DNA of 64,000 nt from Halobacteriovorax marinus (lineage in GTDB: Bacteria > Bdellovibrionota > Bacteriovoracia > Bacteriovoracales > Bacteriovoracaceae), in the NCBI GenBank assembly GCA_002163155.1, contig MAAO01000006.1, positions 496,001 through 560,000 of the forward strand. Reading direction: 5' to 3'. The notes under the pieces were generated by a model that worked only from the letters and a program-made list of their open reading frames with translations, was not told the DNA's origin and made no database searches. Made by a program: the position numbers and the translations under genes. Position 1 is the first letter of the stretch. The number at the start of each line of letters is the position of its first letter. This document shows positions 16,932 to 24,984 of this stretch, piece by piece.

Positions 16932-18782
16932 ATGGAGCACAAGTCTCAAAAAAACGGAAATTTAAAATCTTTCTCTTCTTTAAGTAAGAAAATAATTTTA
17001 AAAATAATTGCAGTTAGTTCACTGGTCACAATCTTTAGTACTGGTACGCAGCTCTATCGTGATTATGCTAACAATGTTTCTGAAGTTGAAACAGGAATGC
17101 AGAGTGTTTCAAACCTGATCGTCCCTGAACTCTCATACAACCTTTGGCATTTAGATATTAAGGCTCTTAATATGCAGCTTCATTCTCTATCTTCTACAGG
17201 AGAATTTACCTATGTTGAGCTTTCTTATGACGGTAAAACTCTTGTCTCTGGGAATGATGATGACTTTATCAGAAAGAAGGAAAAGACCTGGCCTCTTATT
17301 TATTCTTATAAAGGTGAGGAGAGAACTCTTGGTACTCTTCATGTTGTAACAAACCTTGAACCCTATATAAATGAAGTCCTTGATACGGCGCTATTTATTT
17401 TAACAGCCAACTTTATAAAAACATTCATTGTTGCTTTTGCGATGATTTATATTTTGAGATCACACTTATTAGTGCATTTAATTCTTCTTTCCAATCGTTT
17501 AAAAGACTTTACTCTCGAGTCGTTAGGAGCAGGTGATATTAAACTTAATAGAGGAAGCTCTGAATCTATTGATGAGTTGGATATTGTTGTAAATTCCATT
17601 AATAAAATGAGACGAAATCTCGTTAGTGATTTAGAAAAAATGGAAAATAATGCTCAAGAAAAAGAAGATCTCACTATCAAACTTAATCAGTCTCAAAAAA
17701 TGGAAGCTCTTGGTCGATTGTCTGGTGGTATTGCCCACGATTTTAATAATATTTTACATTTAATTATGGGATCAGCTGAGCAATGTACTTTCTTTTTAGA
17801 AAAACAGAAATATGAAAAACTAAACAAGTATTTAAATAATATAGTTGAGTTTGCAGATAGGGGAGATAAACTTATTCGCCAAATTCTAACCTTCACTCAT
17901 CAAAAAAAGGTTGAATATAACAAAATAAACTTAGTTTCAATTGTAGAATCAAGTTTGGAAATGATGAGATCAACCCTTCCTGCTAATATAAATATTGATT
18001 TTAAGTTTGATGAATCTGTGGAAGTTCTTGGAGATGCCACTCAAATGCAACAAATTATCATGAATTTCTGTACTAATTCTCGTGACTCGATTGGAAGTCA
18101 AAATGGTGAAATCCTTATTTCTTCGAAAGTGAATAGTCTAGGCTCCGAAGTTCAACTCATTGTCTCTGACAATGGAGCAGGAATTTCAAAAGAGATTCAA
18201 AGTAAAATTTATGAGCCGTATTTTTCTACTAAGCCCATTAACAAGGGAACGGGAATGGGTCTCTCTATTATTCATTCTATTATTGTAGAAATGAAAGGAA
18301 GGATAGAGCTTTTTAGTGAAGTTAATGAAGGTGCAAAATTTGTTATTACTCTTCCTATTTGTAAAGAAAAAATCTTGGAAGTAGTCACTGTGAAAAGTCA
18401 TGTCAAGAAAGAGGTCTCATTAAAAGGTAAGAAAGTTCTTATTTTAGATGATGAAGAATTTATTGCAAATATGCATAAAGATTATGTTGAAAGAAGTGAA
18501 GGTACAGTCTTTTGTTATACATCTCCTCTTCTAGCACTTAAAGATCTTAGTGAAGATCTAGAGGTCGATATGATTCTCACTGATCTTTCAATGCCGGAAA
18601 TGTCTGGTTTTGAATTTGCCAAGGCCTATACTGAAAATGGGGGAAAGTCTCCCATCATTCTTTTAACAGGGCATGAGGAAAAAGTATTATTTGAAACTGA
18701 TATATCTAAATATAATATTGAAGAAGTCCTTCTAAAGCCAATTAACTTAGAAGAACTTCTCGCTGTACTAGGTTCTATATAA
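16932..18782 (+). CDS. Membrane hybrid histidine kinase with C-terminal receiver
   Basis: 616 aa. Membrane helices at about 21-40 and 155-175 bracket a 115-residue periplasmic sensor. A HAMP-like linker leads to a DHp domain with phospho-His269 (GGIAHDFNN), an HATPase domain with DNGAGIS and GTGMGLS, and a receiver (about 488-616) opening with LILDDEEF and phosphoacceptor Asp in ILTDLSMPEMSG. The AHDFNN form is typical of hybrid kinases. No output domain; it probably passes phosphate onward to a separate partner. Signal unknown. Confidence 0.92.
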   Translation: MEHKSQKNGNLKSFSSLSKKIILKIIAVSSLVTIFSTGTQLYRDYANNVSEVETGMQSVSNLIVPELSYNLWHLDIKALNMQLHSLSSTGEFTYVELSYDGKTLVSGNDDDFIRKKEKTWPLIYSYKGEERTLGTLHVVTNLEPYINEVLDTALFILTANFIKTFIVAFAMIYILRSHLLVHLILLSNRLKDFTLESLGAGDIKLNRGSSESIDELDIVVNSINKMRRNLVSDLEKMENNAQEKEDLTIKLNQSQKMEALGRLSGGIAHDFNNILHLIMGSAEQCTFFLEKQKYEKLNKYLNNIVEFADRGDKLIRQILTFTHQKKVEYNKINLVSIVESSLEMMRSTLPANINIDFKFDESVEVLGDATQMQQIIMNFCTNSRDSIGSQNGEILISSKVNSLGSEVQLIVSDNGAGISKEIQSKIYEPYFSTKPINKGTGMGLSIIHSIIVEMKGRIELFSEVNEGAKFVITLPICKEKILEVVTVKSHVKKEVSLKGKKVLILDDEEFIANMHKDYVERSEGTVFCYTSPLLALKDLSEDLEVDMILTDLSMPEMSGFEFAKAYTENGGKSPIILLTGHEEKVLFETDISKYNIEEVLLKPINLEELLAVLGSI

Positions 18783-19584
18783 GATTTTCGCTTCTAAGAA
18801 ATTTCTTGATATGAGGGGCTGCCATTTCTGGCATGTGATGTGGCATTTTTAGAGGTCTCTCATAAGTTACCTGATTGCCTGTTGTGAGATAATCCACCAT
18901 TAATTGTGTTCCCTCTTTTCCAACAATGACATCGTCCGCACCTGTAATAAAATGAATCCTTTTGCCATTAATGTGGAGGTTTTCCTTTCTCTCTCTAATC
19001 CACGGAAAAATTACGTCTGGAGAGATGGCCTTTGAAACTAGTTGGCTTCTAATTGTTAGGGTCGACTTATAAAGTGGTGTATCAAAAATATGCGTCACTC
19101 CACTAGGAGGCATTCCAAGACCTACACAAATAGTAATCGAATCACGATGAGCAAACTCAGGAGTTTCAAGTGCCAGTAGGGACATTAAAGCACCCAGTGA
19201 ATGACCGCCTAGGATGACTTTAAAGTCATCTTCATCAAAGATGTGACTAGAGAGTGGGATTTCACTTGAAAAGAGTTCTGTGAGCTTCTCAAGCCCCTGG
19301 TGAAAGAGTGTAGGTACCACTTCTTTAAACTCTTCAAAGTTTTCAACCTCGCTAAAGGTTCCTAGAAAATGACCTGGTTGGTCAAAAATCAGTGTCGGAA
19401 TTCCTTCTTCTGCCAAACGTGTGGCCCAAGGAAGAATACTCGCTTTATGGGAGGTATAACCGTGGGTAAAAACCCCGCAGGCCTTTTTAATACTACCATT
19501 AGGAGAGGGAAGGAAGACTAGGGCGTTAACTTCTTGGTCTAAATAAGAAAGTTTTGTTTTTACTATTTTAATACTCATGAGCAA
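18775..19584 (-). CDS. Alpha/beta hydrolase
   Basis: 269 aa. Contains the nucleophile elbow GGHSLGAL (Ser in GHSLG), a preceding FTHGYTSHK oxyanion-type HG motif, a late acid in ITGADDVIVG and a His in the MPHHMPEM region. This is the order expected for an alpha/beta hydrolase. No signal peptide, so cytoplasmic. Convergent with the hybrid kinase, overlapping by 8 bp. Substrate not predictable. Confidence 0.85.
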   Translation of the reverse strand: MLMSIKIVKTKLSYLDQEVNALVFLPSPNGSIKKACGVFTHGYTSHKASILPWATRLAEEGIPTLIFDQPGHFLGTFSEVENFEEFKEVVPTLFHQGLEKLTELFSSEIPLSSHIFDEDDFKVILGGHSLGALMSLLALETPEFAHRDSITICVGLGMPPSGVTHIFDTPLYKSTLTIRSQLVSKAISPDVIFPWIRERKENLHINGKRIHFITGADDVIVGKEGTQLMVDYLTTGNQVTYERPLKMPHHMPEMAAPHIKKFLRSENLI

Positions 19585-19622
19585 TACCTTACTAAAATAA
19601 TTAAAAAAGATTAAGATTTAAA

Positions 19623-19651
19623 TTGACGAAATCCCAAGATTCTATTAATTT
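19623..19651 (+). promoter_or_regulatory. Probable promoter of tRNA-Phe
   Basis: TTGACG (19623-19628) and, after 17 bp, TAATTT (19646-19651), ending 26 bp before the tRNA. The -35 is good and the -10 weak. Confidence 0.45.
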
Positions 19652-19676
19652 AAATCTCACTTCAAAAGAATTTTAA

Positions 19677-19752
19677 GCCCCGATAGCTCAGTCGGTAGAG
19701 CAAAGGACTGAAAATCCTTGTGTCCGTGGTTCGAATCCGCGTCGGGGCACCA
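19677..19752 (+). tRNA. tRNA-Phe (GAA)
   Basis: Acceptor GCCCCGA/TCGGGGC, D-arm GCTC/GAGC, anticodon stem AGGA/TCCT with loop CTGAAAA (anticodon GAA), T-arm TTCGAATC. ACCA is encoded. 76 nt. Confidence 0.97.
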
Positions 19753-19769
19753 TTTTTTTGCAGTATTTA

Positions 19770-19803
19770 AAAAACCAGAGTTTAACCCACTCTGGTTTTT
19801 TTT
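19770..19803 (+). terminator. Rho-independent terminator after tRNA-Phe
   Basis: ACCAGAGT / ACTCTGGT stem (19774-19781 and 19789-19796), 7-nt loop, then T8. The A-run on the left would also let it act on the other strand. Confidence 0.85.
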
Positions 19804-19906
19804 CGTCTACTTTTCAAGAATGAAATAACTCTCTCAAAAAATTCAATTGCAATATCGCTCTATTTCAAAGTCTGTTAGTTCTCAAAAGTTAATCTTTGGA
19901 GGAAGA

Positions 19907-20431
19907 ATGAATTTAGATTTAGAAAATATTAAAGATATGATTTACGTTATTCGCAAACAAAAAGTTATGCTCGATAGTGATTTAGCTAAACTCTATGGTG
20001 TTGAGACAAAGAGACTAATTGAGCAAGTTAAGAGAAACCTTGAGCGGTTCCCCGAAGATTTTATGTTCATATGTAGTTCTAGTGAGATAGAAGCTTTGAG
20101 GTCGCAAATTGCGACCTCAAAATCTTCAAATAGCTGGAAACACAAAAGAAGAACAGCTCCTATGGTATTTACTGAAAATGGAGTGGCCATGTTGTCGACT
20201 GTTCTCAACAGTAAGCAGGCAATACAAATAAACATCGCAATCATGAGAATTTTTACAAAGCTTAGAAGTTTCTTATTGTTAGAAAAAGAATTGGTTAATA
20301 GAATTGATTCCCTAGAAAATGATACTACTAAAGTGTTTAAAGTTGTTTTTGAAAAGTTAGATAACTTAGAGAGACAGATTCCTACTCTTAGGAAAGATAG
20401 AGCTAAGATTGGGTTGAATATAAAAGGTTAA
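19907..20431 (+). CDS. ORF6N-domain protein (intact copy)
   Basis: 174 aa from ATG 19907 with GGAGGA just upstream. The ORF6N domain fills residues 1-110: VMLDSDLAKLYGVETK, RNLERFPEDFMF, LRSQIATSK, FTENGVAMLSTVL. A helical C-terminal tail ends in KKDRAKIG-like wording. ORF6N domains come from phage and mobile elements and are thought to bind DNA; function unknown. It sits beside tRNA-Phe, a common integration neighbourhood. A related broken copy follows 157 bp downstream, and a 13+1+13 DNA palindrome lies inside the gene at 20095-20121. Confidence 0.85.
   Translation: MNLDLENIKDMIYVIRKQKVMLDSDLAKLYGVETKRLIEQVKRNLERFPEDFMFICSSSEIEALRSQIATSKSSNSWKHKRRTAPMVFTENGVAMLSTVLNSKQAIQINIAIMRIFTKLRSFLLLEKELVNRIDSLENDTTKVFKVVFEKLDNLERQIPTLRKDRAKIGLNIKG
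20095..20121. repeat. 13+1+13 perfect palindrome inside ORF6N gene (copy 1)
   Basis: Arms TTTGAGGTCGCAA and TTGCGACCTCAAA around a single central A, covering the codons for LRSQIATS. The second ORF6N copy has a palindrome at the same codons with paired base changes. Confidence 0.9.
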
Positions 20432-20587
20432 GCAAAGCTATCCGATAATTACCCACTTTGTGACACCATTCTATTTCGTTTAAATCCAATTTCAAATATG
20501 AATTAACCAACCTAGGCTTTATCAAAGTTCTATCTACTCTCTCATTTGATTGATATCCAGAATCGTTTATTAATAATGGAGGGTAGT

Positions 20588-21103
20588 ATGAATTTTGAAT
20601 TAGAAGAAATTACAGAAATAATTTACTTGATACGTGGGCAGAAAGTCATGCTGGATAGTGATTTGGCAAAACTCTATGGTGTTGAAACAAAAGTTTTAAA
20701 TTAGGCCATTAAAAGGAACTTGAGAAGGTTTCCAGACGATTTTATGTTCAGGTTAAGCCTTGAAGAACATGAAATCTTGAGGTCACAAATTGTGACCTCA
20801 AGTTTAGAGCATGGAGGGAGAAGATATCAACCTTTCGTTTTTACAGAGAATGGCGTAGCAATGCTGTCTAGTGTTTTGAAAAGTGAGACCGCAATTGATG
20901 TAAATATAGCAATCATGAGAATATTTACAAAACTGAGGAGTTTTTTGGTTTTAGAGAAAGAATTCGTGAGCAGGATGGGTAATCTTGAAAAGGATACTGC
21001 TGAAGTATTTAAAATGGTATTTGAAAAACTAGATACTCTCGATGAGCAACTCCCTTCACATAAAAAGGATAGAGCTAAGATTGGTTTGAATAGTAAAGGT
21101 TAA
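20588..21103 (+). pseudogene. ORF6N-domain gene interrupted by a nonsense codon
   Basis: ATG 20588 (GGAGGG upstream) opens a frame homologous to the preceding ORF6N gene (QKVMLDSDLAKLYGVETK...). Codon 39 is TAG (20702-20704), where the paralogue has a sense codon. The frame then continues intact for 132 more codons to the TAA at 21101-21103, including RNLRRFPDDFMF, LRSQIVTS, FTENGVAMLSSVL and KKDRAKIG. A single CAG-to-TAG change would explain it. It is otherwise undecayed, so either the nonsense mutation is recent, a downstream start makes a shortened protein, or the stop is read through. Confidence 0.8.
20776..20802. repeat. 13+1+13 perfect palindrome inside ORF6N copy 2
   Basis: Arms CTTGAGGTCACAA and TTGTGACCTCAAG around a central A, at the codons for LRSQIVTS. 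Relative to copy 1, CGC has become CAC in the left arm and GCG has become GTG in the right arm, so pairing is kept. Confidence 0.9.
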
Positions 21104-21131
21104 GCCCAGTTTTAATTGCTGGGCCTTTTTC
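21103..21131 (+). terminator. Rho-independent terminator after ORF6N copy 2
   Basis: GCCCAG (21104-21109), 9-nt loop, CTGGGC (21119-21124), then CTTTTT. Directly follows the stop codon. Confidence 0.85.
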
Positions 21132-21134
21132 TTA

Positions 21135-21497
21135 CTATCTTTTTGAAATGACTTGGCATGCTTTAAATATAATATTTCCAATTGTTTCTTGAGACTGTTC
21201 AGCGTCACATTCCCATTCTGTAGGAATTTTATCTGCCAGAACATATGCTGCGCTCTTGGCCAGGATTTTACATGTTAAAATAGACGATGAATTATATAAG
21301 TCTTCTGATGAACATCTTTCTTCAATTTTTGTGATGGCCCTTAGGTCTTCAAGAATAGTTTCAGGACTCTCACATTTAAATGATGTAGTTATTTTTTCAG
21401 ATGCATATTCAATTCCTTTTTCAGCAACATCACATAAGAGAGATGCTTGAGTATTAAAGGTCATTGTTAGCGCCACTATAGTTAGTATTTTTTTCAT
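21135..21497 (-). CDS. Small exported cysteine-containing protein
   Basis: 120 aa from ATG 21497, with GGAGGA upstream. A longer start at 21509 would place the ribosome-binding site inside the gene. Signal peptide (KKILTIVALTMTFNTQA, cleavage after QAS). The mature part has six cysteines (LLC, FKC, RCS, LTC, WEC, KAC), suggesting disulfides in the periplasm or outside the cell. No family recognised. Stands alone on the minus strand among accessory genes. Confidence 0.7.
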   Translation of the reverse strand: MKKILTIVALTMTFNTQASLLCDVAEKGIEYASEKITTSFKCESPETILEDLRAITKIEERCSSEDLYNSSSILTCKILAKSAAYVLADKIPTEWECDAEQSQETIGNIIFKACQVISKR

Positions 21498-21626
21498 TAA
21501 TTCCTCCATGAATGATATGAATTACTATTCTAACTTCAGTATGAATGAAATACAAATTGATTTGATATACGAGGGCTAGAGTTAGTACTATTTTGCAAAG
21601 AATAACGATATCATTTCACTTTTGTG

Positions 21627-21632
21627 TATAAT
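21627..21632 (+). promoter_or_regulatory. TATAAT -10 box placing transcription start at the GST start codon
   Basis: A perfect TATAAT lies 7 bp before ATG 21640 and no Shine-Dalgarno sequence is present between them. Transcription would begin at or next to the ATG, giving a leaderless mRNA. No good -35 at 17 bp. Confidence 0.4.
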
Positions 21633-21639
21633 AAATACC

Positions 21640-22296
21640 ATGACTCAACCTATTTTATACTCTCTACAACACTGTCCCTATGCCATGCGAGCTAGGATGG
21701 GTTTATTGATGGCAAGGAAAGAGGTTCTGTTGCGTGCAATCGTAACCAAAGATAAACCTGCGGACATGTTGGCAGTATCAGCAAAAGGCACTGTTCCGAT
21801 TTTATTATTTCCAGATGGTACGGTTATAGATGAAAGCTTGGATATCATGATTTGGGCATTGAAGCAGAACGATCCAAGTGATTTACTTTATAGTGAACAA
21901 GCGGATATGTATCCGCAGATGTTAGATTTGATAAATGACTGTGATCATGAATTTCGCACTAACTTAAGCGCATATAAACACAATAAGCGATATCATTTAC
22001 CAGATGAACTTTCGTTGCGTACTGGATGTGAAGTGTTTCTTAAACAGTTGGAGTCTCGTCTAGAGCAGCAAGATTTTATCATGGGTGATAAGTTGAGCTT
22101 AGTGGACTTGGCCGTCTTACCGTTTGTACGGCAATTTGCGAACGTGGATAAGAAGTGGTTTAGGCAAGCAGGTTATCCACGCTTAAGTCTTTGGTTAGCT
22201 AGTCAGATGCAAACCTTATTATTTTCCAAGACTATGCGTGAATATCCTTTATGGTTAGATTGCCATGAGGAATTTCTATTTTCTTGGGATAGCTAA
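21640..22296 (+). CDS. Glutathione S-transferase-family protein, probably acquired
   Basis: 218 aa from ATG 21640. The N-terminal thioredoxin-like domain opens LYSLQHCPYAMRARMGL (CPYA redox or thiol-binding site) with the cis-Pro GTVPIL and the DESLDIM glutathione-binding ESxxI-type motif. The C-terminal helical domain ends by residue 218. Codon use differs sharply from neighbours: most Arg are CGN and none AGA, whereas AGA dominates elsewhere. This and the wording suggest transfer from a gammaproteobacterium. Ends 4 bp from the convergent U32 gene. Confidence 0.85.
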   Translation: MTQPILYSLQHCPYAMRARMGLLMARKEVLLRAIVTKDKPADMLAVSAKGTVPILLFPDGTVIDESLDIMIWALKQNDPSDLLYSEQADMYPQMLDLINDCDHEFRTNLSAYKHNKRYHLPDELSLRTGCEVFLKQLESRLEQQDFIMGDKLSLVDLAVLPFVRQFANVDKKWFRQAGYPRLSLWLASQMQTLLFSKTMREYPLWLDCHEEFLFSWDS

Positions 22297-22300
22297 GAAA

Positions 22301-24544
22301 TTACAATCCTTGTTCGTACTGCGCATTAGTTGAAACAGTAACCATCGTTTTCAAAATCTCTTTAGGTTGTTCTATATCAGCTAAAAATTTCTCAAACTCT
22401 TGAATCAAAGCTACTTTGTCTAATTTTTCTTTAGAGCCTGCACCAATATCGGTTAGGTCGATAAAGAACTCATCAAACAATCCTGAGAAGTCTCTTACTG
22501 CATCGAGGTTTAAAAATTGTTCGTGATTATAGATACTAGGGTAGCCACCTTTTTGTTTATCAACGGCAAAAGAGATACCTTTCACGTTAGTAATGGTCGT
22601 GGCTTTTTCACAGCTCAGCATACAAGCATCATCAATACTTGGTTTATTACAACCTACTGTGCGTTGAAAGAAACACTGGCGACTAGTCATGAGTAAAATC
22701 GGGTGATAAATACTGTAGAGAAGTTTAAAATTCTCAGGGCGTTTTATATTTCTCATTTGATTACGATTAATCTCGTTAGATATAAAGGCTCCAGCGCAGT
22801 TTAACTCTTCTTTAAGTGTTATAAGCGCATGTGAATTGGTTGTATTCATGAGTGGTCCAGCAATCCACTCAATACCCATTTCATAGGCCTTATAGGCAAT
22901 TCCTGTATTATTTGTAACTATTTTTAAAGGCCTTACAGCTTCTAAAATTTTAACCGCTTCAATATAATCTTTTCCAATTAATACCGCAGGAAACCAAGGT
23001 ATTAAACGAGGGTTCCGAAGTAAAATGTCACTATGTTTAGTGCAGTCCTTTTTAAAACTTTCAGGCATTTTGAAGTAGATATCTGCACTGGTCTTATCAA
23101 GAAGGTGTGCATCTTTCTCATCGCTAATAAGCAGAGAGAGCTTAGGAGTATCTTCTACTTTTGGATTTTTAGGTAGTTTAGGAACTTCTACGGGAGCTAT
23201 GACTAGAGAGGAGCCATTTAACAAGAAGGCCAATTGCTTTTTCATTTTAGTAATTTCACTAAATGGTACAATTAATAACTCATCGAGCTGAGTGAAGTCT
23301 ATGTTAACTAGTCTGTAAGCTTCATTGTTGAAGCTTTTAAATCGTTTTCTTAAAACATCTGGCGTAATTGAATCTTCTGTTGAGGTCGTCAATTTAGCCG
23401 TAGATTTTACTACGAAAGTTTCCTTAGGTGTCACTGCTGTAATCGTTAAAGGTGAATCTAATTTGGCAGTAATGGAAATTATTAAAGTGGGTTTTGTGGT
23501 ATCTAGGTCTTTGATTTTGTCAGCTAGAGTTGCACCTAGAACGGTTCTGTCTTCATAAAGTTTTTCACCAACTTCTTTTATTTCTTCTTCAGAAGTTGCA
23601 CCATTTGAATCTATTGCATGTATTGAGCTGTAGTCCCTTGGACTATCTATGAACATATCCTTTGTAAGGTTGCCCTTCAAAAAGGAGTTCGTAAAACTGC
23701 GGTTAAATACTTTATGTAAATTTGAATCATCTCCAACGAGTTTTCCAGAATCAATAAAACTATTGATCTGCTTTCTCCATGTATCGATTACAGTGTAGAC
23801 ATAATGAGCGCCTTTAATTCGTCCCTCAACTTTGAGTGAATCAACTTTAGCGTCTACCAATTCAGGCAGATCAAAATAAGCAGAGTTGTCTTTTAGATTA
23901 AGGGGATACTTGTTACCTGCACCCATCACTTCGTACTCATCACGACAGGCCTGGCTACAGCGCCCTCGATTTCCTGAATTACCCACACTTACTGAGCTAG
24001 AATAACATTGTCCAGAAAATGCAATACATAAGGCTCCATGAACAAAGACTTCTGTTAAGACATTATTCTCGTGGGCCAGTGCCGTTAATTTTTTTATTTC
24101 AGGAAGGTTTAACTCCCTGGATAGATTTACACGTGAGGCACCAATTTTATTTAAGAAAAGAATCTGACCTTCATTATGTGTCGTCATCTGAGTAGAGGCG
24201 TGAATATCAAGAGTAGGGAAGTGCTTTTTAACAAGATTAAAAATACCAACATCTTGAACAATGATTCCATCAATTCCACTGTTCACAATTTGATTAAGCA
24301 GTCTGACTAGAATGGGAATTTCATGTTCTAAAATAACGACATTAAGAGTGAGGAAAACTTCACAGCTATACTCATGAGCAAGTCGAATCGCTGCATAAAG
24401 CTCATCAATAGAAAGGTTAGAGGCACGGTTTCTGGCATTAAAGAAATCGAGGCCGCAATAAACAGCATTTGCTCCAGCAACTATCGCTGCCTTCATCGCT
24501 TCAATATCCCCGCCGGGTGCTAATAATTCAATCTTTCTACTCAT
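22301..24544 (-). CDS. rlhA: U32 peptidase-family protein, RlhA-like
   Basis: 747 aa. Opens with the U32 hallmark ELLAPGGDIEAMKAAIVAGANAVY-type barrel start. The cysteine cluster near residues 170-200 (CIAFSGQC, GRCSQACR) and later CFFQRTVGC, CMLSC are the expected Fe-S ligands. E. coli RlhA (YdcP) hydroxylates C2501 of 23S rRNA and is somewhat shorter. The start wording and Cys pattern fit RlhA better than the tRNA-modifying TrhP, but the assignment rests on recall. Cytoplasmic RNA-modification enzyme. Confidence 0.75.
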   Translation of the reverse strand: MSRKIELLAPGGDIEAMKAAIVAGANAVYCGLDFFNARNRASNLSIDELYAAIRLAHEYSCEVFLTLNVVILEHEIPILVRLLNQIVNSGIDGIIVQDVGIFNLVKKHFPTLDIHASTQMTTHNEGQILFLNKIGASRVNLSRELNLPEIKKLTALAHENNVLTEVFVHGALCIAFSGQCYSSSVSVGNSGNRGRCSQACRDEYEVMGAGNKYPLNLKDNSAYFDLPELVDAKVDSLKVEGRIKGAHYVYTVIDTWRKQINSFIDSGKLVGDDSNLHKVFNRSFTNSFLKGNLTKDMFIDSPRDYSSIHAIDSNGATSEEEIKEVGEKLYEDRTVLGATLADKIKDLDTTKPTLIISITAKLDSPLTITAVTPKETFVVKSTAKLTTSTEDSITPDVLRKRFKSFNNEAYRLVNIDFTQLDELLIVPFSEITKMKKQLAFLLNGSSLVIAPVEVPKLPKNPKVEDTPKLSLLISDEKDAHLLDKTSADIYFKMPESFKKDCTKHSDILLRNPRLIPWFPAVLIGKDYIEAVKILEAVRPLKIVTNNTGIAYKAYEMGIEWIAGPLMNTTNSHALITLKEELNCAGAFISNEINRNQMRNIKRPENFKLLYSIYHPILLMTSRQCFFQRTVGCNKPSIDDACMLSCEKATTITNVKGISFAVDKQKGGYPSIYNHEQFLNLDAVRDFSGLFDEFFIDLTDIGAGSKEKLDKVALIQEFEKFLADIEQPKEILKTMVTVSTNAQYEQGL

Positions 24545-24984
24545 AATACGAAAACCTACTAAATGGTTATTGTTTGTGATAGTTCTTAAAAATGACGATT
24601 TAATGACGCCACTCTACCTAATTGATCGGCGTAATACCATTGATAAACTTACATATGATGATGAAAACGCTTCGTAATTCTTTTAGTACTTTTTAAACGT
24701 CTTAATAGTTAATACATGGACTAATGTACTGAAATTACTCGTGTGTGTAGTTAGAATCCGGGTCTAATTTGCTCCAATTTGGGAATAATCAATTTCAAGA
24801 GTACAAAAAAGTGAGCCAAGCTTCCTACTCATAAAGAAGATAGGTCTAAGATTGAAGAATCGACTTAGTTTTTGTAAGATTTTGAGTGTTTGATGGCAAT
24901 CATCTTACCTCGCAGTTTGGTAAATATGATTTGATTAGAAAACTGTTTGAAATGACCTGAACAACCAAAAATAGTGAGAAAGAA
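24545..24984. other. 440-bp intergenic region with an ORF6N relic
   Basis: No intact gene seen. It contains the short stretch at 24821-24854 that resembles the 3' end of the ORF6N genes (separate entry). Upstream of the serine hydrolase no strong promoter is obvious. Otherwise nothing recognised. Confidence 0.5.
24821..24854 (+). pseudogene. Relic of an ORF6N gene 3' end
   Basis: 34 bp matching the C-terminal coding region of the intact ORF6N gene at 27 of 34 positions by eye. It still encodes PTHKEDRSKI, against PTLRKDRAKI in copy 1. No start or domain core remains nearby, so this is a fragment from a third copy. Confidence 0.45.

Noticed and set aside
23325-23558. Plus-strand 77-aa frame inside the U32 peptidase gene
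   Set aside because: Shadow of the minus-strand gene; no start signals and no family.
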